The notes beneath the pieces were generated by a model, which was not told the origin of the DNA, made no database searches, and worked only from the letters and a program-made list of their open reading frames with translations. The position numbers were made by a program, and so were the translations under genes. Shown here piece by piece: positions 36,218 to 48,094 of a DNA stretch of 64,000 nt. Origin of the DNA: Epiperipatus broadwayi (Eukaryota; Onychophora; Udeonychophora; Euonychophora; Peripatidae); contig JAQFVV010006630.1 of assembly GCA_028023455.1 (NCBI GenBank), positions 374,001 through 438,000 of the forward strand, read 5' to 3'. Position 1 is the stretch's first letter. Each line of letters opens with the position of its first letter.

Positions 36218-37166
36218 GCTATGATATAATGAACAAAATAAAAAAACAACTATATAATAACACCATAAAAAAATTTTTAAACAATAAAAAAACTAAAAAC
36301 AACATAAAATATATATATTAAAAACCTGAAATAAATAATCAAACCCAAATAAAACAATTAATATAAAATAAAATGTACTACATAAATAAAAAATAAATAT
36401 AAATTATACATGTGTATTCTTAACTTTATACATATATACATTCAAGGACAACTATTAATCTAAATATTATCTATTTTATTATTATTAACAATCTACTAAT
36501 TATCTGTATTCTTCATAAACTTAAACTTTATGATTAGTAACTAAAATTCTTTTAATTTTAAATCATATTTATTATTTTCTTACTCATTCTTCTTTTAAAA
36601 TTAATATTTTATATTTATTATTGCTGAATATTTAAAACCTATAAACTTTATAATCTTTACACTTACTAAGGTTATTCTGATCTTCTAAATAAAATAATGA
36701 AAAATCTTTTTTTTTTCAAAAAATTATCTTATACCCTAGCTCCCTCTATTACATATTATTTAAACTAAATATATATCCCCTACAACTCTTTATTTATATA
36801 TTTTTTTTTTTTTTTTTACACTTTAACTTTTATTATATAATACTCATAAATTTATATTATACTTCTTTATATGTTTTTATATATATAAACCCTACAACTT
36901 TATTTACATATATATTTTTTTATTTTATATATTTTAACTTTTATCATTATTTTTATATAATTCTTATAAAAAATTTTTATACTGTTTTATATGTAAATAT
37001 TATGCTAAGTTTATTAATTTATTTATTTATTATTTTTTATTATTTAATATCTATAAATATACCCAAATTTATACTCCTATTTAACCTAACCATTTTTTAT
37101 CATCCCCAACTTATTTATTAACAATTATCTCTTTACATATTTACCTCTATATATCTTATTTAATAA

Positions 37167-38612
37167 CTATACCAATCTCATCCTAATCCCAGAATCTCTA
37201 TTAAATTCTGGTTTTATCTTTCTTATTAATATAGCTTCTTTTATTTTTCTTTCTTTAATACTTTTTGTATATAACTTCATTTTTATTGAACTTTGTGTAA
37301 ATTTGTGTCCTGTTTCTTTTGTATGTATATATATTGGTGATTTATTATCTGCCATATGTTGTTTTAATCTTGTTTTTATAGAATTTTTTGTTTCTCCCAC
37401 ATATTTGTTATCAATCCCACTATCTAGACATTGTTTGCATTTTATCACATATACTCCATTAATTATTTCTTTATTATCTTTATTATATCCTATGTATTTG
37501 TTATCTATCAAATTTAATAGGTTTTCTCTTTTTTTATTAACTATTTTTGTATTAATTATTCTTTTGTATCTTTTATTAATCTTCTTTATAATTTTGTTAA
37601 ACTTATTCACTATGATATTATTATTTGTTTTTATTCCTATATATCTATTTTCACCTTTCTTTTTTCCTTCACTCTTTTCATTTTTATTTATCTTATACTC
37701 TATTTTTCCAATACTTCTTTTAATTATATATACAGGGAAACCATTCATTTTTAATTCATTGATTATTAAATCTTTTTGTATATTATAATCTTCTTTCCTT
37801 GAACAATACATTGCAGCTCTGTATATTCTTGAATATATACAACTAATTTTATATTTCCTATCAATGTTGGAAAACCAATTTGTTATTTTGTTACCAATAT
37901 TATTCTTTTTATAAACACTTGTCTCAATACACCATTTTTTATCTATCAATTTCTTTTGAAACATTATATCCAGATATGCAATTTTATTATTCTCTTCCTT
38001 CTCAACTGTAAATTTTATATTCTCTTCTATTTTATTAATATCATTAATAAACCAGCTTATTTGTCTTTGGCTTTTATTAAAAATCATTAAATAATCGTCT
38101 ACATATCTGTTAAAAAACAAAGGAGCATTTTTATTTTCTGTTATATTTTTATCAAATTCATTCATATAAATATTACTTAAAATTGCACTAAGAGCTCCTC
38201 CCATTAACAATCCTTCTTTTTGCTTATAGAATTCTGTATTATATTCAAAAACTACATCCTTGCAACATAATTCCATTAAATCTACCAAAATATGAACAGG
38301 TATTTTTATTGTTTTATTTTTATCCTTAATATATTTCTCTATAGCTAAATTTATCGCTTTACCTGCATTTAAATTAGTATACATAGAAATAATGTCCACC
38401 TTTAAAAACGTTAAGTTTCTGTATTCATATTTTTTAAATATGTCATTAACCTCATGTATTAAAATTTTATTATTTTTAATATTGGAATTTTCTTACTCAT
38501 TAGCATATTTTTAAAAATTTCACTGGATAACCATTTTGAAACCTTGTCTAAATAAGATCCTTTACAATCAATAATTGGCCTTAGTGGGATATTTTCCTTG
38601 TTAATTTTGGGC
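37167..38612 (-). pseudogene. Penelope-like RT + GIY-YIG endonuclease, left copy, 5'-truncated
   Basis: RT that primes on cut DNA, joined to a GIY-YIG nuclease. From 38612 down: PKINKENIPLRPIIDCKG (PLE RT motif 1), SKWLSSEI, then a frameshift near 38470-38490; from the ATG at 38399 the frame is open for 410 codons: MDIISMYTNLN (first Asp), EGLLMGGALSAILSNIYMNE, the catalytic FNRYVDDYLMIF, and KIAYLDIMF. The endonuclease part has NGVYVIKCKQC (GVY plus first CxxC), NKYVGETKNSIKTRLKQH (YVG, Arg, His), HTKETGH completing the CCHH finger typical of PLEs, and a conserved Glu in KEAILIRKIKPEFN. A full PLE protein is about 700-900 residues, so the N-terminal part is missing. Confidence 0.9.
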
Positions 38613-38649
38613 CTATATTTTGCGTTTTACATTCTTTACTTCCTATTTA
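38613..38649. other. Asymmetric centre of the PLE palindrome
   Basis: Short sequence not shared by the arms. The right arm continues a few codons further 5' (IYGAPK) than the left, so the fold point is not a perfect mirror. Confidence 0.7.
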
Positions 38650-40116
38650 AAGAAAAAAAAATATATGGGGCTCCAAAAATTAACAAGGAAAATATCGCAC
38701 TAAGGCCAATTATTGATTGTAAAGGATCTTATTTAGACAAGGTTTCAAAATGGTTATCCAGTGAAATTTTTAAAAATATGCTAATGAGTAAGAAAATTCC
38801 AATATTAAAAATAATAAAATTTTAATACATGAGGTTAATGACATATTTAAAAAATATGAATACAGAAACTTAACGTTTTTAAAGATGGATATTATTTCTA
38901 TGTATACTAATTTAAATGTAGGTAAAGCGATAAATTTAGCTATAGAGAAATATATTAAGGATAAAAATAAAACAATAAAAATACCTGTTCATATTTTGGT
39001 AGATTTAATGGAATTATGTTGCAAGGATGTAGTTTTTGAATATAATACAGAATTCTATAAGCAAAAAGAAGGATTGTTAATGGGAGGAGCTCTTAGTGCA
39101 ATTTTAAGTAATATTTATATGAATGAATTTGATAAAAATATAACAGAAAATAAAAATGCTCCTTTGTTTTTTAACAGATATGTAGACGATTATTTAATGA
39201 TTTTTAATAAAAGCCAAAGACAAATAAGCTGGTTTATTAATGATATTAATAAAATAGAAGAGAATATAAAATTTACAGTTGAGAAGGAAGAGAATAATAA
39301 AATTGCATATCTGGATATAATGTTTCAAAAGAAATTGATAGATAAAAAATGGTATATTGAGACAAGTGTTTATAAAAAGAATAATATTGGTAACAAAATA
39401 ACAAATTGGTTTTCCAACACTCATAGGAAATATAAAATTAGTTGTATATATTCAAGAATATACAGAGCTGCAATGTACTGTTCAAAAAAAGAAGATTATA
39501 ATATACAAAAAGATTTAATAATCAATGAATTAAAAATGAATGGTTTCCCTGTATATATAATTAAAAGAAGTATTGGAAAAATAGAGTATAAGATAAATAA
39601 AAATGAAAAGAGTGAAGGAAAAAAGAAAGGTGAAGATAGATATATAGGAATAAAAACAAATAATAATATCATAGTGAATAAATTTAACAAAATTATAAAG
39701 AAGATTAATAAAAGATACAAAAGAATAATTAATACAAAAATAGTTAATAAAAAAGAGAAAACCTATTAAATTTGATAGATAACAAATACATAGGATATAA
39801 TAAAGATAATAAAGAAATAATTAATGGAGTATATGTGATAAAATGCAAACAATGTCTAGATAGTGGGATTGATAACAAATATGTGGGAGAAACAAAAAAT
39901 TCTATAAAAACAAGACTAAAACAACATATGGCAGATAATAAATCACCAATATATATACATACAAAAGAAACAGGACACAAATTTACACAAAGTTCAATAA
40001 AAATGAAGTTATATACAAAAAGTATTAAAGAAAGGAAAATAAAAGAAGCTATATTAATAAGAAAGATAAAACCAGAATTTAATAGAGATTCTGGGATTAG
40101 GATGAGATTGGTATAG
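38650..40116 (+). pseudogene. Penelope-like RT + GIY-YIG endonuclease, right copy
   Basis: Mirror copy of 37167-38612. It starts KKIYGAPKINKENIALRPI, a few residues further upstream than the left copy. The frame breaks near 38815-38825, as in the left copy (ILKIIKF then stop), resumes with KILIHEVNDIFKKYEY and is open from 38885 to 39769 (MDIISMYTNLNVGK, YVDDYLMIF). A second break, unique to this copy, is a loss of one A (six instead of seven) near 39750-39757. The endonuclease then continues at 39772-40116 with NGVYVIKCKQC, KYVGETK and HTKETGH. About six residues differ from the left copy over the 294 shared by the RT frame, so the arms are of similar recent age. Confidence 0.9.
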
Positions 40117-41054
40117 TTATTAAATAAGATATATAGAGGTAAATATGTAAAGAGATAATTGTTAATAAATAAGTTGGGGATGATAAAAAATGGTTAGGAG
40201 TATAAATTTGGGTATATTTATAGATATTAAATAATAAAAAATAATAATAAATAAATAAATTAATAAACTTAGCATAATATTTACATATAAAACAGTATAA
40301 AAATTTTTTATAAGAATTATATAAAAATAATGATAAAAGTTAAAATATATAAAATAAAAAAATATATATGTAAATAAAGTTGTAGGGTTTATATGTATAA
40401 AAACATATAAAGAAGTATAATATAAATTTATGAGTATTATATAATAAAAGTTAAAGTGTAAAATATATATATATATATAAAGAGTTGTAGGGGATATATA
40501 TTTAGTTTAAATAATATGTAATAGAGGGAGTTAGGGTATAAGATAATTTTTTGAAAAAAAACATTTTTCATTATTTTATTTAGAAGATCAGAATAACCTT
40601 AGTAAGTGTAAAGATTATAAAGTTTATAGGTTTTAAATATTCAGCAATAATAAATATAAAATATTAATTTTAAAAGAAGAATGAGTAAGAAAATAATAAA
40701 TATGATTTAAAATTAAAAGAATTTTAGTTACTAATCATAAAGTTTAAGTTTATGAAGAATACAGATAATTAGTAGATTGTTAATAATAATAAAATAGATA
40801 ATATTTAGATTAATAGTTGTCCTTGAATGTATATATGTATAAAGTTAAGAATACACATGTATAATTTATATTTATTTTTTATTTATGTAGTACATTTTAT
40901 TTTATATTAATTGTTTTATTTGGGTTTGATTATTTATTTCAGGTTTTTAATATATATATTTTATGTTGTTTTTAGTTTTTTTTTTATTGTTTAAAAAAAT
41001 TTTTATGGTGTTATTATATAGTTGTTTTTTTATTTTGTTCATTATATCATAGCT

Positions 41055-41087
41055 CTGAAGAAGACTGCAGGTCAGTCGAAACGTAGG
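41055..41087 (+). ncRNA. Hammerhead-like motif, right Penelope copy
   Basis: CUGAAGA at 41055-41061, helix II GACUG/CAGUC with loop CAGGU, then GAAA and CGUA. The flanks can form helix I: CAUA-GCU before the core pairs with GGU-G-UAUG after it, with one bulged G and two G-U pairs. All fixed core bases except the helix II junction (one extra A) fit the hammerhead consensus. Helix III is only A-C-G-U, a form that could act as a dimer. Confidence 0.5.
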
Positions 41088-41211
41088 TGTATGTACAAAT
41101 AAAGTTTGCTAAAAAGTGTTTGAAGTTTGAATAAATTATATTTATATGATATTATGGCAAACATAAAGAAAAGTGTGATTTTGGTAATAAACCAGATAGA
41201 TAGATGAAAAA

Positions 41212-41625
41212 TGATTCTGGTTTTTTCATAACACTAAGTTATAATTCTTTAAATATACTACCAAGTTTTCCATAGGCAATTCATACCATTTTTACTTTTC
41301 TAATATTTTTTCTTTTTATAAACATTACAACTAATACACATTATTTCCTATGTTGTAACCATTAAGCATCACATGATCACATTTCCTATACTAGCACATT
41401 AATTGTTGATAAACAGAGCAAAACTCTCCATACAGTATTGCCACTGGTGCTAAACAGAGTAATCAATTCTGGTTTTTTTCCATAAGAGTAAGTTATATCT
41501 CTTTAAATATAACATCAAGCTTTTCAAAGGCAATTCATACCATTTTTACTTTTGTAATTATTTTTTTTTTTAGTAAACGTTGCAACACGTATACATTATT
41601 TCCTATGTTGTATTTACCAAGTACA
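41212..41625. repeat. Imperfect tandem duplication, ~255 bp period
   Basis: ATTCTGGTTTTTTCATAA... at 41212 recurs at about 41467. Both units share AGGCAATTCATACCATTTTT and ATTATTTCCTATGTTGTA in the same order. No coding content. Confidence 0.75.
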
Positions 41626-44518
41626 CTATTTTTAAATGTATGTATTATAAGTTTATTACAATTAATAGACCAAATCAATTTTCTGTTTTTTAAAAAAGAT
41701 AATAATAGATTTTGGAATACTTAAATAAAATTTTTTTTATTCTATTTCAATTGCTTTAATATGAAATTAGTAAATAATAAATTTAAATGCGTCATTTGTA
41801 ATCATAAAATTTAACATATTTGTAGATTATTAACTGAAATACGATTTTCAAAAGTGCAATATGTATATAGATGTTAATTTATTGATTCATAAATTAATCA
41901 TTACTTTCTGTCACCTAAAAGCTTTTTATTATTATTCATGAAAAAATAAAAGCATTAATTTCAAACAAAGCATATTTTCTTTATTACAAGATAAAAGACA
42001 GTTATAAATTATTGACTGAATTTTATTATAAAAGGCATTTGATCAATGAATAATTTTATGACATTATTTTCAAGTATTATTAATGATAACAAGTCAAGCA
42101 GATACAGAATCAACAGTAAATGTAATGGTAGATAAGTAATTTCATACTTAGAAATTGAAAATAATTCTTGAAATGATAATGGAGGCTATTATGTTGCGAA
42201 CACTTTAAGTTTGGTCTTTTTTTTTTTTTCAAATAAAAAACTAACGTTAATTCATACATATTTGCTAGTCAATTTTTTTTATTATAAGAACTGATTATTA
42301 CTGCTGATTTACTTTAAATTAATAAATTATTCTTACTAAACTTATTGTGAAAATAATTTACAACTACGTTAACATTAAAAATAAATTAGATATTCTTTAT
42401 ACCTGATATAAATTTAAATTATTAACTTCTCAGAATGTAAAATATATGAGAATAATTAACTACACAGACATAAAACCGAATCGTTTATTATCATTAATAT
42501 CTCTATTTTATTTTTTAAAGAATGACAGAGGAATGATTTTAATGTTTTTGGCTTTTCATTATTTCACTAATCTGTTGGGATTTTTAAAAGTGATTTTTTA
42601 ATCAATGTTTTAAAAAATCTAATGTATCAAAGCAATGTTTCTTTTATATATATGTGTGTGTGTGTGTGATTATAAAAGTGTAAATAGACTTCGTGGTATA
42701 TGAAAATGAACATCAATTGATGTGAATTATAAATCATTTCATCCACCAAAAATATTACTTAAAATGAGATTTAAAATATTGACATCATTGTTCCTCAGGT
42801 GAAATTGAAGTCCAGACTAGATAAATCTTGGACATTAACTTAGATTTCAAACTGATTGCTCAATGTATATGTAGATCATTTTGATTAGAGAGTTAAGAAT
42901 GCAATATGATTTGGATTGTCAATACAAGAATTGTATGATCTTTACCACTTGTGGTTAAAATGTCTTGATGACAAAGAAGTCTGTGGGTTGGCTTTACATT
43001 GTTTAAATTAAAAACAACATATTTTAAATAATTTAATACTAAGATATAAATATTTTTGCAATCATTAAGTTTTGGTTTTCTATCAGATTAATTCCCATAG
43101 TCTCAAAATATTTCTAGCTTATTTTCCTAAAATATCTAATTATCATTATTCATATTATGTAACATACCACAATTTTAATTTTTTAAACTATAGATATAAT
43201 TTTTCAAAAGTATCAAAGAGAATCTGTTAGCAGTTTGTGTAAGCATAAAGGTTGGTGATCATATGATGTCTAGTGGTTTATTGCTATATTTAATAAATTA
43301 ACAGTAATACTAATACTATTTTATATAAGGAGAAAATATTGAAAACATTAAATGTAACTTTAATGCATTTTCACTACTGAGCACCTTTGTTAAAAGCTAC
43401 CTTTTTATTAAAAAAAATAGAAATACAAAATTATATATTTAAGTGAGCATATTCCAAATTGCACTCATCTAAAAAATATTAACCTTTATATTCATGACTG
43501 AATTTACATTATTAATGATCCACACTAATTCAGTATTTACTGCCATTATATTCCATCCAAATTATATGTGATTATTTAGGTTCTTTCATATACCAAAAAT
43601 ACTGATAATACTGGAGGATCGACATCAGCTTATATATATTGTACCATCATGTTCTAGGTTAAAACCTGGAATCATTATATTACCAAAGTAAAATAAAAAA
43701 TGTTGGCTTACTTTATCTTTTAATTGTTTTAAATGAATGTTAATAAATAGGGCAATCCATTGTAATGTACATTAACATTCGTGAATTGTATTTCTAATTT
43801 TTCTTAACATATAATATATTAAATTATATATCATAATAAAATTAATATTTATTGTTATTACAAAGATTGAATAGATTGAAATACATATTACTAGATTTCT
43901 TTATTCAAAATGTCTTTTACTGCATGCATTTAACAAATGATACATGGATTTAACTAAACATAATAGTCAATTATTATTTAAAATGTATATATGCACATGT
44001 ACATTATATATTTAATTACTGTAGAATGTATGTGTTTACAAAATATATAAACTAACCAAAAAAAATTATATTATTTTAAACCAAATTTTAGATATAGTAT
44101 CTTTCTTAATACTAATTTTAAATGTTATTAAAAATTTTATAGTAATAGGTTTCAAATATAAGTATTTTTGAAGTATACAAAGGCTTGTGTATATTTTATA
44201 TACCTTGATGATAATAAAATTTTGTACGTAAATTGTTGATTTTATATTTATGATTGTAGGAAAAACCAGGAAACAAACTAGTTACTTTTTTAAAATACAA
44301 TTTAAGGATTTATTTATAAGTGCTTATGCAAATATAACATTTTCTTTCTGGCTTATTAGTGTATCATTCTTTGCAACATCTCCTAAATATATAAATAATA
44401 ATTTAATTTTATATATATTTTTAAAATTACATAAGTTGTTTTATTGGTGAATTTTATAGTATTATTATAAAATAAATATTCTATATATATACTTCTTCCT
44501 TCTTCTTCAGTAATTTTG
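41626..44518. other. AT-rich non-coding DNA
   Basis: No element or gene recognised. A short (TG)n lies at about 42653-42668. The frame at 44250-44450 has no known motif. Confidence 0.35.
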
Positions 44519-44758
44519 CTTATTCATATACAACTATATATCTTATTAAATGATCACTATCTTCTTACAACTTTAAGAAAATAATGTTTATTATTATAAT
44601 AACAGTTTCAACAATCTTCTTCAGAATAGATTGAGATCTGAAGAAGATTGTGAAGAAAAGGCAAAACTTATATTATAATAATAAATATTATTTACTTAAA
44701 GGTGTAAGAAGATGATGATTATTTAATAAGATATATAGTTGTATAAAATAAATATAAG
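44519..44758. mobile_element. Foldback element with ~110 bp inverted arms
   Basis: The left arm (44519-44625) and right arm (44635-44758) are imperfect inverted copies. Each holds CTTATT...ATACAACTATATATCTTATTA and ATCTTCTTAC blocks and, at the inner ends, CTGAAGAAGATTGT. The inner word resembles the start of the PLE hammerhead-like motif. The loop is only about 10 bases. Confidence 0.7.
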
Positions 44759-46896
44759 AATTGTAAGCATTCTGCAAAATAATAGTTGTATTTAAATATT
44801 TTAAATATTTTGAGATGTAATTTTATTTGTGAATACTCATATGAGTAGAGTTCCTGGCAAGCAAATGTTGGTAAAATAATATTATTTAATAATATAATAC
44901 TTATTTGCTATTTATTTGATGCACTATATATATATATTATAATGGTCGAGGTGTATTTTGAGTCTTACATAACTGTCGTATCAAGGCGCCACCAGGCCAT
45001 TCGAACCTGGAAAATTTATATAGTAGGCAGATACTTAATTTAAGATCCAATTTTATTTTATTATAGACTGTTAGCCCCAGTCACTACCTCGTGGAGCAGC
45101 AGAGATAATGTATACTTTATTTTTAAAGAAAGAAAGATAATAAAAAAATAAGAATGAGCCACTGCCAGATTAATAATATACAGAAACATTTATTTTGTAC
45201 ACATATAAAATTCAGAATTATTTTATTATAATGTTTACTTTAGAATTTGAATTTGATTTACTTTTTAATTTTATAAGTTTGCACAGATGAATTTGTTAAT
45301 ATTTTATTAGAATGTCAAGTATGGATAGACTACATAGATTGCACTCAAAAAAGAAAATATTCTATATTCCTTATTTTACCCTAGGCCAAAAGTTCACAAT
45401 CAAACTAATACCAATCTATCTGATATATCAATGTATTCAATGCAGCAATAAATACGACAGCAGAATAGATACTGTCAGGAAGGTACATATGAACAGCACA
45501 GTTATATAGAAGAAATTGTCTCTCATCCAGTACAGGAATATTTCATCTGTCTGGCGAGAAGAACAATAAAAAAACTCCATAGGAAGGTATTGTGGTCCTT
45601 TTTGCTGACTTATGTACCATTCCATAGGCAGAGGGGGTGATCCACAAAGCAGGGAATACTGTCTGTCTCTGATGGTCAATAAGAAATAGGCTTATTCTGC
45701 CCAAGTGCAGCATATAATGTGATCCTGCACATAGCAGATCTTCATGCTACATTTACCAATTGCACCAATACATCCAATCCATTGACCCAATCTAATTGCA
45801 AAACAAATAAACTAAGATTTACTCTCCCTTAAACTAACATAACTTTACCAATCTATGCAGCTGTCCACACCCAACTTAAATTTAACATGATTTGATAAAA
45901 AGTTTTAGCTTAATATGAAAAAAAAAAAAAAAAAAAAACATAATAAACACTTAAAAGAACAGAAAAATTAACTTAATGGAAATGATTAAAAAAAATACAT
46001 TAAATAAAAATAATTATTAATAAATGATTTAGTTTGGTCAGATAGGAATTTCTAATTAAATACTGGGAAAGTTTTATAGTCAAAGTTTATTAGTTATATA
46101 AAGTTCTTACAGTTTTAAAAGAGAAAAATCCATACTTTCTAGTTGCTTGTAATTTGGATCCATTGTTAATTCCCACAATGCCCTGGAGAAAACAGGTATG
46201 CTGTTGCCATTCTGTTTGTATTTATCTGGTGGTCCTTTGCTCTACTTGGTATAGCCGGTGTCCGCAATATAGGAAAATGATACTTCCATTTTTTCTTTCT
46301 TTTGGGAAAACTAAAGGGATTGAAAGTGCTTCTTTTCAATCCCTTCTCCTTCAACTCTCTCTGCACTAACACATATAACTGACTTAATAATTTATTTTTA
46401 ATCTTTTCATTTTTATATTAAAATCACAGATTAACTGAATGTGACATCATGATGATGATGATCCTTTCACAATGGTTCGTTTCCTGGGGCATTTTTATTG
46501 GCTATTCTGTTCGTATTGTTTTTCTCTTCTATCTGACCTTTAATTATAAATTTTGAGATGGCCAAAGGCTAGTTTACTTAAGACTAATTAAAAATAATCA
46601 TTTCCATTTTTTTAGCCTTTTACACAATAGTAAGTAATTAAATTTTGTGGATTCTTAAAGATATATTTTTATCTTTAAATCTTTAAGTTCTTGTTGAAAA
46701 TTTAGTTATAAAATACTTTTTTTTTAAATAAAGTTTTCTTTTAATAATTTTCCATCTGTGCAATTTTATACATATACGAGTTTAGATCACTTTTAATTTT
46801 CAATTTTTAATTCTTAAAAAAAAAGTTTATATTTGCAAACTTTTTATTTTTAATTTTATTTATTAGAATGTAACAGCATGAGTGCCCATTACAATA
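44759..46896. other. AT-rich DNA, no gene recognised
   Basis: Frames at 45312-45509, 45437-45679 and 46154-46372 match no family I know and lie on both strands. On the minus strand around 44980-45110 words like CCAGGTTCGAATGG and GGTAGTGACTGGGG recall tRNA-type B and A boxes, so a tRNA-derived SINE is possible. Poly-A lies at about 45919-45938. Confidence 0.35.
46314..46345. other. Perfect 12 bp hairpin
   Basis: AAGGGATTGAAA and its exact complement are separated by eight bases. No run of T follows, and no gene is adjacent. Confidence 0.6.
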
Positions 46897-47098
46897 TATA
46901 TATATAAAATACATATTTTGCAGGTTCATCCATGTTAAAAACTTTTAATATTAATATACTGATGTTTCGACTTGGTCACACAAGCCATACACTTTTATAA
47001 CTCTGTGGATGGCTTGTGTGACCAAGTCGAAATGTCAGTATATTAATATTAAAAGTTTTTAACACAGATGAACCTGCAAAATTTGTATTTTATATATT
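46897..47098. mobile_element. Foldback element with ~90 bp inverted arms
   Basis: Arms 46897-46987 and 47009-47098 are close inverted copies around a 21 base loop. Each contains TGCAGGTTCAT, AAAAACTTTTAATATTAATA and the word GACTTGGTCACACAAGCC. The right arm on the plus strand reads CUGUGGAU, helix GGCUUG/CAAGUC with loop UGUGAC, GAAA, UGUC: a decayed hammerhead layout like that of PLE ends. I infer a PLE-derived inverted remnant. Confidence 0.7.
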
Positions 47099-48094
47099 TA
47101 ACCCGTGCAAATCTTTGTTTTAACATATATATATTAACATATTATAAAGGAAGTTACTAATGTTGAATAGGGCTTGAAAGTGATGATCAAAGTATCTTAA
47201 AGCTCCTTTTAAGCAAATTTTATGAGTTAAGTGATAAATTAGATGAGAGAAATAATAAAACAGAAGAGTGAATAGCTGAATTAAAAACTGATACAGAAAC
47301 AATGCATAATGCTAGACCATTTAATAAGTTCAGTTGATTTGAAGGTTGAAATTAAAGAATCTCAAATGAGTAATGCTAGACCTAAAAATTCAAAACTTAT
47401 CAAATGATATGAATGTTAAAAATTAAAAATGTCAAATGAATAATAATGGCATATAAGATGAGTTTAGGAAAACTAAGACTGATTCAGAAAAAATTTGAAG
47501 ATAAAGTTAGACTAGATCAGTTAAATTCATAGCATCTAAATAGGTATGTAAAACAAAAAACTTACTATGTTAATTAGTATGCAAGTTTGTTAATTTAAAT
47601 ATATGAATCTTTGTGATAATGCAACACATGTCTTTTTTATTTATTGCATGGGTAATTATAAATATGCGACTTTTTCACATGCATTAGTGAAGCTATGATT
47701 ATACTTAAAATAATGTGCTTAGTGCTTTCGAGATTTAGTGTTCGAATCTCAGACTCATAGCTTTGTGAATGAATACTGTTGTTATTTATTGTACACATAT
47801 ACAAATGAGTTTGAATAATTAATTAGTCCATTGTTTAGAGAGAGCAAAGCATGCCTCTCTTCTATTAATGGCACTGGGATCATTTGCAATGTAAGAAGCC
47901 TCTTTAACTTTTCTTTTGGCATCACTCTTCTCTGTACAAACTATTTGGGCAGAACTAGGTTCAAATACATGTGAAAAAAGTCACATATTTATAATTACAA
48001 TTTTCACTAGTGAAGAGAAAAACAATTTATTGCATGGGTGTTATTTGTGATAAACCACACCTCTTTGTACTTTCTTTTTCAGTCATTGTGCTCA
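47099..48094. other. AT-rich DNA, possible old SINE
   Basis: At about 47729-47745 TTAGTGTTCGAATCTCAGAC contains a B-box-like word, but no clear A box or tail defines a SINE. Otherwise nothing is seen. Confidence 0.3.

Larger units (their letters stand above)
36126..41147. mobile_element. Head-to-head pair of Penelope-like elements (5 kb palindrome)
   Basis: The two arms (36126-38612 and 38650-41147) are inverted copies about 2.5 kb long, with only a few percent difference and a ~40 bp asymmetric centre. Each arm carries RT and GIY-YIG endonuclease coding sequence pointing outward and a ~1 kb 3' untranslated region ending in a hammerhead-like motif. Both arms start at nearly the same RT position and share one frameshift. 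No short target duplication is clear at the outer ends, which lie in AT-rich DNA. Confidence 0.9.

Noticed and set aside
37303-37788. 161 aa plus-strand hydrophobic frame, and matching minus frames at 39496-39980
   Set aside because: Antisense to the PLE endonuclease and RT on both arms; the mirrored appearance follows from the palindrome.
38598-38825. 75 aa plus-strand frame as a separate gene
   Set aside because: Its start lies in the palindrome centre; the useful part (YGAPKINKE onward) is the truncated PLE RT.
45312-45679. Two overlapping opposite frames of 65 and 80 aa
   Set aside because: No known motif and no gene-like context; expected by chance.
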